From Mycoplasma sp. UBA710 (lineage in GTDB: Bacteria > Bacillota_I > Bacilli_A > Mycoplasmatales > Metamycoplasmataceae), in NCBI GenBank assembly GCA_002298905.1, contig DBMA01000040.1:1-33905 (forward strand): a stretch of 33,905 bases of DNA. The letters run 5' to 3'. Shown here piece by piece: positions 1-10,371 of the stretch. The notes beneath the pieces are model-generated. The model searched no databases. It was not told where the DNA came from and saw only the letters and a list, made by a program, of their open reading frames with translations. Each line of letters starts with the position of its first letter. Positions within the stretch are counted from its first letter, which is position 1. Made by a program: the position numbers and the translations under genes.

Positions 1-52
1 TATATATATTTAAATATATATAAAATTTATTTTTTAAATTAAAAGAGGATGT

Positions 53-1987
53 ATGTCAGATCAATATTCAGCAAATAGTATTCAAGTTTTAGAAGGATTA
101 GAACCTGTTAGAAAAAGACCTGGTATGTATATAGGAACTACAAGCAAAAAAGGATTGCATCATTTAGTATGAGAAATTGTTGACAATTCAATTGATGAGG
201 CAATGGCCGGTTTTGCTTCTATAGTAACAATTGATTTAGAAAATGATGGTTATGTAACAATAAGTGATAATGGAAGAGGAATACCAACAGATATTCATTC
301 TAAAACAGGTCTTTCAACAGTAGAGACTGTTTTAACTGTATTGCATGCAGGAGGAAAATTTGATTCAGAAACTTATAAAGTTTCTGGAGGATTGCATGGA
401 GTTGGAGCATCAGTTGTTAACGCCTTAAGCAAGCATTTAAAAGTATGAGTAAAAAGAAGTGGTAAATTACACTTCATGGAATTTCAAAATGGAGGAAAAA
501 GAGTAGATCAAATTAGAGTTATTGAAGAAATAGAATCTAATGATACTGGTACCAAAATTTCTTTTTGCCCTGATTTTACAATTATGGAACCAAATGAATT
601 TGATTTTGTTGTAATTGCTGATAGAGCTAAACAAATAGCATATTTAAATAAAGGAATTACTATCATTGTTACAGATCATAGAAATGAAAAACCAATAAAA
701 AAAGAATTCTTTTTTGAAGGTGGTATTGTAGAGTATGTTCGTGAATTAAATCGTGGTAAATTACTAATTCATGATGAGATTATTTATGCTGAAGGATCAG
801 TTAAAGGTGATGCAGGTAATGTTTTAGTTGAAGTAGCAATGCAATATAATAAAGGTTATCAACCTAATGTAGTTTCATATGCAAACAATATTTCTACTAT
901 TGAAGGTGGAACACATGAACAAGGTTTTACAGATGCATTAATTAGAATATTAAATAATTATGCAGGTCAGTTTAAATTATTTAAAACTGAAGAAGAAAAA
1001 TTAACTCGTGAAGATGTAAAAGAAGGTTTAACAGCTATTATCTCAGTAAAACATGTAGATCCTATTTTTGAAGGTCAAACAAAATCTAAATTAGGTAACA
1101 AAGATGCACGTTTTGCCGTTAATAAAACTTTATCTCAAACCTTAGAAAGATTTTTAGCAGAAAATCCTGAACAAGCAAAACAAATAGTTGAAAAAGCAAT
1201 TCTTGCTCAAAGAGCCCGTTTTGCAGCAACTACAGCAAGAGAAACAACAAGAAAAAAATCTTTATTTGATGGTAATGCCTTACCTGGAAAATTAGCAGAT
1301 TGCTCATCAAAAAATGCTGAAATTTCTGAATTATATATTGTCGAAGGGAATTCAGCTGGTGGTTCAGCAAAGATGGGGCGTGATCGTGAAACTCAAGCTA
1401 TTTTACCTTTAAGAGGTAAAGTTATTAATGCCGAAAAAGCAAGAATTGATAAAGTTTTTGAAAATGCAGAAATTGCTTCAATTATTACTGCATTAGGAAC
1501 TGGAGTTGGAGCAGAAATTAATGTTAATAAATTAAGATATCATAAAATTATTATCATGACTGACGCTGATGTGGATGGCTCACACATTAGAACATTATTA
1601 TTAACATTCTTTTATCGTTATTTAAAACCATTAATTGAATATGGCTTTGTTTATATAGCTCAACCTCCATTATTTAAAATTAGCTACGGAAAAACATTTG
1701 AATATGCTTATAATGATGAGCAAAAAGATGAAATTGTAAAAAGAATTGAAGATCAAAATCCTAATCAAAAAATCTCTATTCAAAGATACAAAGGATTAGG
1801 AGAAATGAATCCAGAACAACTTTGAGAAACAACAATGGATCCAAATGCAAGAAAAATGTTGCAAGTACAAATTGAAGATGCTGCAATCGCTGATCAAGTA
1901 TTTACTATTTTAATGGGTGATGATGTAGAACCTAGACGTGAATTTATTGAAGAGAATGCAAAATACGTTAAAGATATTGATTTCTAA
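53..1987 (+). CDS. gyrB: DNA gyrase subunit B
   Basis: ATPase subunit of the type II topoisomerase that introduces negative supercoils into DNA, acting with GyrA in the cytoplasm. The 644-residue product has the GHKL ATPase signatures near the N terminus (EIVDNSIDEA, ISDNGRGIP, GGLHGVGASVVNALS) and the TOPRIM motifs: VEGNSAGGSA with E431, and TDADVDGSHIRTLL with D504 and D506. The C-terminal GLGEMNPEQLWETTMDP and DDVEPRREFIEENA blocks favour GyrB over ParE; length is normal. In-frame TGA codons (for example at 171 and 446) are read as Trp. The ATG at 53 follows an AGAGGAT Shine-Dalgarno. The gene is convergent with pyrG. VEGN replaces the commoner VEGD, which I believe also occurs in other mycoplasmas. 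Confidence 0.97.
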
Positions 1988-2028
1988 TTGCAAAAATATT
2001 AGTAAATAGAAACTTAATTATTATTAAT

Positions 2029-2056
2029 TTAATCCAATTAGGATTAATTTTTAATT
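2029..2056 (+). terminator. probable gyrB terminator overlapping the 3' end of pyrG
   Basis: A 7-bp perfect stem (TTAATCC at 2029-2035, GGATTAA at 2041-2047) with a 5-base loop, followed by a T-rich stretch on the plus strand. It lies 41 bases after the gyrB stop, and its right arm contains the pyrG stop codon (minus strand, 2044-2046). Confidence 0.5.
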
Positions 2057-3669
2057 TTTATGATACTTTTAATAAAAGCACTAAATAATTTTGAAGGTCT
2101 TAAAGGCTTTGCATTAAATTCTGGATGATATTGAACACCAATATAAAAAGGATGGTTATCTAATTCACAAACTTCAATTAAATTTTTAGATTTGTTATAA
2201 CCTGTAAATTTAAATTCTTTATCTTCAATTTTATTTATATATTTAGGATTTACTTCATAACGATGGCGGCTTCTTTCACTAATTTCACTTTCTTCATATA
2301 TTCTTTTTATTTGTGAATTATCTTTTAAACAAATATAATCAGCACCTAATCTTAGTGTTCCACCAATATTTTCTTTATCTTTTCCAACAATAATATCTAG
2401 TACAAATGTACCCTTATTGCTAATTTCACTAGAAGTTGCATCTTTAATTCCTTTTAATCTTGCTTGATTCACTGTCATTGCTTGCATTCCAAAACAAATA
2501 CCTAAAGTTGGAATGTTATTTTTTCTTGTGTAATTAACAGCTGTTACTTTCCCCTCAAAACCTCTTTTTCCAAATCCTGGAAGTATTACAACACCATCAA
2601 TATCTCTTAATTTTAATGCAATATTTTTTTCTTCTATGCTTTCCGCTGATATTCAATCAAAATTAATATTAGCGTTTTCATAAATACCACTAATAAATAA
2701 AGCCTCTTTAATTGATTTATAAGCATCTTCTAATTCTATATATTTACCAATCATTGCTATGTTAATATCATTTTTTTTAGGTTCTACTAATTTATTAATA
2801 AATTGTTCTCATTCTTTAAAATTTGATTTTCTTGGCTTAATTGAGAAAAATTCTAAAATCCGTTCACAAACTCCTTGTGATTCTAAATATAAAGGAATTC
2901 TATAAACTGAATCAAAATCATAAACTGAGATAACACATTCTTTCTTAATATAACTTAAGTTAGATATCTTATCAATAATAGCTTCATTTATTGGATTTTG
3001 AGATCTTAACAAAATCATATTAGGGTTAATGCCTCCAGATAAAAGCATGGAAATAGAATTTTGTGTAGGCTTAGTTTTAAATTCTTTGGAAGCACTTAAT
3101 CAAGGAACATAAGTAACATGAATAAAATAACATGTATTTGGATTTCTAAAACTATATTCACTAATTGCCTTAATAAAAGGAGAAGATTCAATATCTCCTA
3201 TAGTTCCACCTATTTCCACTATTAAAAAGTCAGGCTTATTTTTTTCAATAGTAAAGTTAATAATATTCATTATTTCATTTGTAAAATGAGGAACCATCTG
3301 CACTGTTTTGCCATTATACTTTCCTTTGCGCTCATTTTCAAATATTCTTTGATAAATTTTACCAGTAGTATAATTAGATTCTTTTGTTAATGTTTCATCT
3401 ATAAATCTTTCATAATGACCTAAATCAAGATCAGTTTCTCCTCCATCTTCTGTCACGTAAACTTCACCATGTTCATAAGGTGAAAGAACACCAGGGTCAA
3501 TGTTTAAATAGCAATCTAATTTTTGCATAAATATTTTAAAACCTCTAGCTTTTAATATATTACCTATAGAAGAAGCAGTAATACCCTTACCTATTCCTGA
3601 AATTACTCCACCAGTAACAAAAATAATTTTTGTATTATTTTTTTTATTTTTATTAGTTTTTTTTGTCAT
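2044..3669 (-). CDS. pyrG: CTP synthase
   Basis: Converts UTP, ATP and glutamine to CTP, the last step of pyrimidine nucleotide synthesis. The 541-residue protein has an N-terminal synthetase domain with the P-loop-like FVTGGVISGIGKGITASS and the conserved YEHGEVYVTEDGGETDLDLG, then a class I glutamine amidotransferase domain with nucleophile C392 in LGICFGMQ and the His515/Glu517 pair in GVQYHPEF. Several UGA codons are read as Trp. The start is the ATG at 3669-3667, followed by a Lys/Asn-rich stretch (MTKKTNKNKKNN) before the conserved core. The gene faces gyrB; its last bases overlap a probable gyrB terminator. Full length and apparently intact. Confidence 0.97.
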
Positions 3670-3723
3670 ATTAATACATTATTATAATTAAATAATTAAA
3701 CAAATATTAATAATAGATAATTA
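3670..3723. other. pyrG promoter region
   Basis: AT-rich spacer between pyrG and the small membrane protein gene. The pyrG start lacks a clear Shine-Dalgarno; a TATAAT-like stretch (minus strand, about 3680-3690) lies close to the start codon. Confidence 0.35.
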
Positions 3724-3897
3724 TTATTTGTTATTTTCATTATTATTGACATTTAAAGTAACATTATGAGGTGTGCTTTGCACTTTCTCTTTTACTATAG
3801 GGAAAGGTAATGTAAAAGCTGTGACAGGAATTCATATAACCAATCAACCAATCAAAATTAAAACAAGAGTAACGATTATTTTTTTCTTTTTATTCAT
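3724..3897 (-). CDS. small predicted membrane protein, 57 aa
   Basis: A short reading frame of 57 residues using two UGA Trp codons, so it looks broken under the standard code. The product begins MNKKKKIIVTLVL and has one hydrophobic segment (about residues 7-30) followed by a polar Asn-rich tail ending NNNENNK, which fits a single-pass membrane or secreted peptide with a positively charged N terminus. The ATG is preceded by AAGAGGTA, a good Shine-Dalgarno at normal spacing, which is the main evidence that it is translated. It lies between pyrG and a lipoprotein gene, on the pyrG strand. Its first codons, Shine-Dalgarno and upstream region are repeated 132 bases further upstream (3991-4111). 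I do not recognise the family; function unknown. Confidence 0.5.
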
Positions 3898-4111
3898 AAA
3901 ATACCTCTTAATTTCAATAATTTACTAATATTTTACTACAAAATTTGTTGTAATTATTTAACTCAAATTTTTAGATCTTAATAACAATATAATTAAAACA
4001 ATAATGATTATTTTTTTCTTTTTATTCATAAAATACCTTTTAATTTTAATGATTCATTACATTTTACTGAAAAATTTGATATAATTTATTTAACCCAAAT
4101 TTCTTAATAAC
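3856..4111. repeat. imperfect tandem duplication of a gene start and its upstream region
   Basis: Two direct copies, about 3856-3985 and 3991-4111, offset by 132-135 bases. Both contain the minus-strand ATG, the first eight codons (MNKKKKII), a Shine-Dalgarno-like AGAGGTA or AAAGGTA, and the upstream AT-rich region, differing by scattered substitutions and small indels. By eye about four in five positions agree. The right-hand copy belongs to a short remnant frame (3958-4029), the left-hand one to the 57-residue protein. Confidence 0.75.
3958..4029 (-). pseudogene. duplicated 5' remnant of the small membrane protein gene
   Basis: A 23-codon frame starting MNKKKKIIIIVL, matching the first eight residues of the 57-residue protein downstream of it and preceded by an AAAAGGTA Shine-Dalgarno-like element. 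It runs into a TAA just where the second copy of the upstream region begins, so it looks like the leftover of a partial tandem duplication. A translated short hydrophobic peptide is possible. Confidence 0.4.
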
Positions 4112-4176
4112 ACAATCAAAATCTAAATTTAAACAGAATATAATAAATTATTAAAAAAATTTAAAGGAAATTATTT

Positions 4177-5451
4177 ATGAATATAAAGAAAAAGCATTTG
4201 GCTATTTTTTCTAGCCCAATTTTATTACTACCAATATTTTCAATTTCATGTTCTTCATCATCCAATAATTATAAAGATACTCCCAATAATGAAGAAATAG
4301 TTCCACCAGAAAATAATAATAATAATAATAATACTCAACCGCCAATAATTAATGATAATGATTTTAAAGTAGATATATCTTGAAGAAAAGGTTTTCAAAA
4401 TGAAAATACATTCTTTTTTAACGGAAACAATAATTATATTTTTAATTTAGGAGATATTATAGTAAATCAAGATGGCTATAAAATTCAATATGTTGGAACT
4501 GAAGCTAATATTTATTATTATTCATTATTTGATGAATCAATACAAAAATATTATTTATTGTCATTGAATTTTGAATATGAAAAATTATCTCAAATTTGAT
4601 CTATATCTAAAATTAAGCAATTTTTATTTAAAGAAATTACAAATGATTATATGAAAAATATGATCATTAATCATAACATATCAGATGAAAATTTTTTTGT
4701 TCCTATTGATGTTAGTGATTCTTCTGTATTATTTGAGCAAAATGATATTATTTCTTTTGAAAGCTCTTGAGGTGTTTGAAACAACAAACAAGGAAAAACA
4801 ATTTGCAATATTACTATCGATCATAATAAAATCAAAAAAATGTTATTTGGGAATCAAGGACAAAATTATGATAATTTCATTATTAAAAATATTAATGCAA
4901 CAGACTTATATTTGTTACCTAAAGCGATATTGATAGATACACCAATAAACTATTTTCATTTTAATATAGATGATATTCAAAACAATAATACTTCAGATTT
5001 TTATACATTATCTGATGAAGAAAAATCTAAATCATCAATTGATTTACCTACTGACAAACATATAAATTGAAGTTCAAATATATGTGATATTACAATTAAT
5101 GGAACAGTAATTGATGAAGAATATGTTGGAGGAATATCTTCTCAAATTGGTAATTTAATTAAATTTGATGAAAATAATTATGGCAACATTATAGACAAGA
5201 TAGAAGAATCTCAAAAAAACATAGCTAAAAATTATTTTGAAAAAATAATTAATAAAGGGAAAAGAATCTCTTTAAATATAAAACAAGATTATAATGAAAC
5301 TTCAAATTTAATTAATTTAAAAATATTTTTATCTACTTTTTCAGGAGCAAACTCAATAAGTTTAATTGCTGATGGTTCTTCGGTAGGAATTTACAATATT
5401 ACAGGAATTCAAAAAATGAATATAAATTTTACAGAATATAAAAAATTTTAG
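4177..5451 (+). CDS. predicted lipoprotein, 424 aa
   Basis: Surface lipoprotein of unknown function. The N terminus MNIKKKHLAIFSSP has a charged head, a hydrophobic core and a lipobox ending SIS-C25, followed by a Ser- and Asn-rich linker, so the mature protein should be lipid-anchored at Cys25 on the outside of the membrane. A run of seven Asn (residues 46-52) is encoded by a pure (AAT)7 tract. The rest is a polar, Asn/Ile/Asp-rich ectodomain with UGA Trp codons; I recognise no domain. The ATG follows AAAGGAAA. The gene stands alone, convergent with rpsT, and their last four bases overlap (5448-5451). Such proteins are typically species-specific and variable in mycoplasmas. Confidence 0.88.
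4312..4332 (+). repeat. (AAT)7 trinucleotide tract in the lipoprotein gene
   Basis: Seven exact AAT codons giving seven Asn in the linker just after the lipid anchor. Length changes by slippage would add or remove Asn without shifting frame. Confidence 0.9.
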
Positions 5452-5714
5452 ACATTAATGTTTTTCTTTGCATAAATATCTAGTCTTGAAGCTTTTCTAG
5501 CCCCATTATTTTTATGAAAAACACCTTTAGAAACAGAAGTATCTATAATTTTGTGAGCATAAGAAATTAATTCATTAGCTTTAGGATCTTTATTAATAAT
5601 AGCAACTTTAGCTTTCTTAATAGCTTTTCTTACTCTAGATTTCATTGCAGCATTATATTGTCTAGATTTTTCATTAGTTTTTATTCTTTTTATTTTTGAT
5701 TTAATGTTAGCCAT
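5448..5714 (-). CDS. rpsT: 30S ribosomal protein S20
   Basis: Primary 16S rRNA-binding protein of the small ribosomal subunit. The 88-residue, strongly basic protein starts MANIKSKIKRIKTNEK and contains the family blocks RQYNAAMKSRVRKAIKKA and SKGVFHKNNGARKASRLD; length is normal. The ATG at 5714-5712 follows an AAAGG Shine-Dalgarno. It is monocistronic on the minus strand and its stop codon overlaps the stop of the convergent lipoprotein gene, so the two transcripts must overlap at their 3' ends. Confidence 0.97.
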   Translation of the reverse strand: MANIKSKIKRIKTNEKSRQYNAAMKSRVRKAIKKAKVAIINKDPKANELISYAHKIIDTSVSKGVFHKNNGARKASRLDIYAKKNINV

Positions 5715-5850
5715 TTATATTTTTGCCTTTCTATTAACTGTAATTTATATTTTTTTGAAATAACTTATTATTTTATTTTAAAAATAAATAATATACTATA
5801 CATTTTTTAAGAATTAATAAAAAAATTATATTAAAAATTTTAAAAATTGC

Positions 5851-5856
5851 TAAAAT
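5851..5856 (+). promoter_or_regulatory. -10-like box 10 bases before ATG, no Shine-Dalgarno
   Basis: TAAAAT ends 10 bases before the ATG at 5867 and nothing purine-rich lies between, which fits a very short 5' leader. No clear -35 was identified. Confidence 0.35.
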
Positions 5857-5866
5857 TTTTTAAATT

Positions 5867-6562
5867 ATGGAATTATATATTTTTGGTGTTGTTTTTTCAT
5901 TAATAATAATGTTTGCATTACTATTTGCAATCTTGTTTTTTTGATTTAAAAAGAAATCAAAAGAAAATGAATTATCTAAAAAAGGCAAAATGACAGAGAT
6001 GATGATAAATGAAAAACTTGGTTTATGAGCTAACATTAATGATGCTTTATATATTCCTTCAAGCATGTATAAATATGAAAAAAATAAAATATTTGAAGTT
6101 GATGGCATTTTATTAACAACTAGAGCTTTAATTTGTATAGAAGTAAAAAATATTAATGCCAAAAGAATATATGGAACTGGTAATGAAAAAGAATGAGTTA
6201 AAGAAGTTGGAAATAATAAATATATGATTAAGTCTCCTATAATGCAAAATAATAAACATATTGATCATATTGTTAAAATGACAAATATTAAATTACCAAC
6301 AGTATCTTTAATTATTTTTGATTCAATATCATGTAAAGAAATTAATATTAATAATGTTCCAAGTCATGCCATTGTTATAAGATCAAATGAGCTTAACCAA
6401 ACATTAGAAGGTATTATGACAGCTTTAATTCCAAAAATTTCCAAAAATGAAATAGAAACAATGTTTGAAAAATTAAAAGAACATCAAACAAATGATAAAA
6501 AAGATAAAGAATTATTACTTTCTTTTACCAAGGAATATAATGAAAAAACTTTCACAATTTAA
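5867..6562 (+). CDS. membrane-anchored NERD-domain (nuclease-related) protein
   Basis: 231 residues. One N-terminal transmembrane helix (about residues 3-27) is followed by a basic patch KKKSK, placing the rest in the cytoplasm. The region from about 42 to 130 resembles the NERD domain, a PD-(D/E)xK-like nuclease fold: a Glu at 44, FEVDGILL with D79, and LICIEVKN with E92-V-K94, in the order of the catalytic D...ExK residues. Whether it cuts nucleic acid is unknown. UGA codons are Trp. The gene overlaps the following zinc peptidase gene by 23 bases, so the two are very probably co-transcribed. There is no Shine-Dalgarno; the ATG sits just downstream of a -10-like box. Confidence 0.75.
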
Positions 6563-7232
6563 AGAAGGATTGAATAGTTATAAAAATATATCATTTTATT
6601 TAAAAAGAAAAAGTAAAAAAAATTTAAATATTAGAATTAATTCTAAAAATGAAATAGAAGTTTCTATACCCCCAAGAGCAGATGACAAATTATTGATAGA
6701 TTTTTTAAATTATAATTTAGAAAAATTTCATAAATATGCCATAGAGAAAAATAGCAAAAATTGAATTAATTTTCATGAAAAATGATTTTATTTATTAGGC
6801 ATCAAGATATATTATGATTTGGATTTGGAAAGCCAAAAAATAATAATTACAAATAATGGAATCATCAAATTAAATTTTTTAGGTGAAGACAAAATAACTG
6901 AACAAATAAACAAATATAGAATAAAAATTTTATTGCCATATTTAATTAAATCACAGAGATATTTCGAACAATTAATGAATATCCCAAAACATGAAATTAA
7001 AATAAGAAATAAAAATACCGCTTGAGCAACAAATCACATTCAAAAAAAAATCATTTATTATTCCACTAATTTAGCATCCTTTTCTCCAGATATAATTGAT
7101 TATGTTGTGATTCACGAATTATCACACAATCTTTATAATAATCATTCATCAGATTTTTGATCACATGTTGAAAAATATGATATTCAATATGATACAAAAA
7201 AATATAAATTAAAAAAATATATATATTATTAA
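6540..7232 (+). CDS. YgjP/WLM-type zinc metallopeptidase domain protein
   Basis: 230 residues; a predicted soluble zinc-dependent peptidase of the YgjP-like (M48-related) group. The C-terminal half contains VIHELSHNLYNNHSSDFW, in which H192, E193, H196 and H202 match the HExxH plus downstream His of this group; the preceding YY(S)TNLA stretch and following W also fit. Substrates of the family are poorly known. Start chosen as the ATG at 6540, preceded by AAGGA at good spacing and lying inside the end of the NERD gene; frames further upstream lack family similarity. UGA codons are Trp. It probably forms a two-gene unit with the NERD protein, just before pheS. Confidence 0.78.
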
Positions 7233-7236
7233 TATA

Positions 7237-7242
7237 TATAAT
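7237..7242 (+). promoter_or_regulatory. TATAAT box of pheS, 11 bases before ATG
   Basis: A consensus TATAAT ends 11 bases before the pheS ATG at 7254. Transcription would start within about five bases of the start codon, and there is no Shine-Dalgarno. Confidence 0.5.
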
Positions 7243-7253
7243 ATTTATTACAT

Positions 7254-8210
7254 ATGGACTATAAAAATTTAATTAAAAACTTAAAAAATTTTGAAGAATA
7301 TAAATTGATAAAAAGTCAAATCTTTTCTAATAAAGGTCCTATTTTTGCTTTGCAACAAAAAATAAAAAATGCAAATGCAAATGAAAAAGCGGAATTAGGT
7401 AAACAATTATCAATATTAAAAAATGATATAAATAATCTTTTAGATGAAAAAATTAAAGAAATAAAATTAAATGAAATTAATAACAAAATTTTAAATGACA
7501 AAAATAATATTTATGAATATTCTGCTAAATTTGCACATTTTCATCCTATATTTTTAATATCAAATAGAATAAGAGAATGATTTATTCAAAACAATTATTT
7601 TGAAGAAAAATCACTAGAGTTAGAAAATGATTATTATAATTTTGAACAATTAAATATACCTAAAAATCATCCAGCAAGAGATATGCAAGATACATTGTAT
7701 TTAGATAATAACATTTTGTTAAGAACACATAATACAGGAATAACAGCAAGAATGCTAGAAAGATATCAAAATTGTGAATTTTCTTACTTTACAATTGGAA
7801 AAGTTTATCGTAATGATGAAGATGATCAAACTCATTCACATCAATTTACACAAGTAGATTTCGCTTCAGTAGGAAAACACAATATTCAATCTCTTATATG
7901 AACAATTAAATCATTATTATCTTATGTTTTTGAAGAAGAAATCGAGATAAGAATTAGATCATCATTTTTCCCTTTTACTGAACCTTCAATGGAAATAGAT
8001 ATTTTATACAAAAATAAATGAATAGAAGTACTAGGTGCAGGAATGATAAATGAAGAAGTTTTAAAATTAGCAGGATACAAAGAACCTCATAAATATAGAG
8101 GAATAGCTGGTGGAATTGGTATTGAAAGATTAGCAATGATTAAATATGGCATTAAAGATATTAGAGAATTTTTCAATAATGATTTAAGGATGATTAAGCA
8201 ATTTAGATAA
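7254..8210 (+). CDS. pheS: phenylalanyl-tRNA synthetase alpha subunit
   Basis: Catalytic subunit of PheRS, which charges tRNA-Phe. The 318-residue protein has an N-terminal coiled coil (about 1-85) and a class II catalytic core: HPARDMQDTLYLD (motif 2 region beginning), LLRTHNTGITARML, GKVYRNDEDDQTHSHQFTQV, FFPFTEPSMEID and the motif 3-like GIAGGIGIERLAMIKYGI. It is a little shorter than the usual 330-350 residues, mainly in the N-terminal arm. UGA Trp codons are present. pheT follows after 25 bases. The start codon lies just after a TATAAT box without a Shine-Dalgarno. Confidence 0.96.
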
Positions 8211-8235
8211 TATAAACAATTAAGAGGAATATAAT

Positions 8236-10371
8236 ATGTTTTTTTCAGAATACAAATTAAGAGAATTAGCAAATATTGATAGTAAAATTACAACAGATGA
8301 TATAGTAAAAGCAATTAATTCTATTGGCTTTGAAGTAGAAAATGTTTTTAATTTTAATTTTGTAGAAAATATTAAATTTGGACATGTCATGAAAACATAT
8401 CCAAATACTGAATCAGAAAAATTAACTGTATGTGAGGTTCAATTTAATGATAAACATAGAATAATTCAAACAGCCGCTAAAAATGTAAAAGATAATGATT
8501 ATGTAATGGCTTTTGTTCCTGGATCTAAATTAAATGGAAATAAAATTGAATCTAAAAAAATGGCTAACATAGTATCTGAAGGTATGCTAATTTCATATTC
8601 AGAATTAGGATTTAATTCTAATTTATTGACTAAATTTATGGATGAAAATATTTTAATTTTAGATAAAGTAGATTTAAATAAAGATCCAATTGATTTGTTC
8701 CATTTACATGATAATATTATTGAAGTTTCTATTTTATCCAATCGTTCAGATGCTCAATCATATTATTCTTTTGCCAAAGAATTATCAGCATATTTTCATA
8801 CTGAACCACATCAAATATCATGCCAAGACAAAAAACATTTTTTAAGTAAAATTTCTATGGATACAGATAATGATAATTATTTAAATGGAGTAGAAGTTGA
8901 AATAAAAGAATTTAATATTGATATTAGAGATATTTTTCTTTTATTAAAATCTAATATTAAAATTGATGAAAATAAATTTATAAATTTTGCAAATCTAGCA
9001 TTAATTTACACAGGAGTATCTTTAAGAGTTTTTGATTCTTCTAAAATATGTAATAATATTTCCATTAAAAAAGAAAAAGATATTTGATATTTGAATGATA
9101 CAAAGCAAAATATTTCTATATTAGGTGTTGATACAATAAAAAACTTTTTACCTTCTAATGATTCTAGAAAAATACTTTTTGAGTTTTCACAAATTAACGA
9201 AAAAATTGTAAGAGAAAATTCTAAAAATTCCAAATTAGTTACATATAGTTCTATTAATAATTCTCGTATTATTTCTAAAGGGATGATTTTATTAGCTTTT
9301 AATTTTATTAATCAATATTTTATTGAAACATCGCAACTTATTAATGAAATTGATGATTCAGAATTAAATTTTTTATTTGATGAAATATATGTAAATGATT
9401 ATGCAGGATTTAATATTATAGAGAAAACAAATTATAAAAAAGCTTTAAAATCCTTGGAAATTTTAAATTTCAAATTTATCAAAAATAAAATTTATGTTCC
9501 TATTATTAGACATGACATAAAAAATATGCAACATATTGTGGAAGAAATTTTTAGATTTTATGGATTAAATAATTTTTCTCCTCAACCTATATCACAATTA
9601 ACTTTGTATACATCTGCATTTAATTTATTAGAAGAAAAAGTAACATATTTATCTTATACACAAGTAATGACATACACACTAATTAATGAAAATAGAAATT
9701 GATTTAATCCTTTTGGATTTAAAGATGTAAAAAAATTAAAAACTTATATTTCAGAAGATCATAATTCAATAAGAAATTCTATTGCTCTTCCTATAATTGA
9801 TGTATTTGAATATAATTTTAAAAAAAATATTAAATCTTTATCTTTATTTGATAAAGGAATGGTAAATGATCAAGAATCTTTAATAATAGCTTCAACAATT
9901 AAATCATATAATGATATAAAAATGGATATTGAAACAATAAGTAATCAACAATTTCAAATACTTCCATTAAGTAATGATGATTTTCACCCAAATTATAATG
10001 CCGGGCTATATTTATCAGGAAAATTAGTTGGATGGATTGGAAAAATAAACCCTTTAAAAATATCTTTGGATAAAGATATTATTTTTGCTGAAATTTTGTT
10101 AAATGCAATATATTCACCAAAAAATAAATTTGTGGAATTTGATTCATCCCCATTAAAAGAAAGAGATATAACTTTTGAAATAAATCAAGAACATGATTTA
10201 GATATATATTTACAAAAATTAAAATCTATTAATGGAATTTTTTCTATTGAAAAAATTTCTCATTTTCAAAAAGATAATATTAATAAATTAACATATAAAA
10301 TTTTAATGTCTGAAGAAGCTTTAAAAATATTTGATAATATTAATTGACAAAATGTAAAGGAAATAATATAG
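8236..10371 (+). CDS. pheT: phenylalanyl-tRNA synthetase beta subunit
   Basis: Partner of PheS in the (alpha-beta)2 PheRS. The 711-residue product has the N-terminal domain, an EMAP-like OB tRNA-binding domain (about 40-150, with HVMKTYPNTESEKLTVCEV), a divergent B3/B4 editing region (about 205-350), a B5-like part and a catalytic-like domain with IRNSIALPIIDVFEYN, and a C-terminal anticodon-binding FDX-ACB domain (PLKERDITFEI). It is shorter than typical bacterial PheT (about 800). In the editing region the usual GQPLHAFD reads GVSLRVFD, so Arg264 appears to replace the editing-site His. It starts at ATG with AGAGGAATATA upstream. It contains UGA and one UGG Trp. The following gene overlaps its last codons if it starts at AUA 10368. 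Confidence 0.95.

Noticed and set aside
1..52. Replication origin near gyrB
   Set aside because: No DnaA-box cluster (TTATCCACA-like) is visible and dnaA/dnaN are not adjacent.
4312..4332. (AAT)7 as an ON/OFF phase-variation switch
   Set aside because: Trinucleotide slippage inside the coding region keeps the frame, so it cannot switch the gene off.
4840..5070. Apparent separate 76-residue frame within the lipoprotein
   Set aside because: It is in the same frame as the 4177 lipoprotein and is only an internal ATG between two UGA Trp codons; the neighbouring 4685-4933 frame is out of frame and has no support.
5860..6162. Minus-strand 100-residue frame
   Set aside because: Antisense to the NERD gene, with no Shine-Dalgarno and no recognisable domain.
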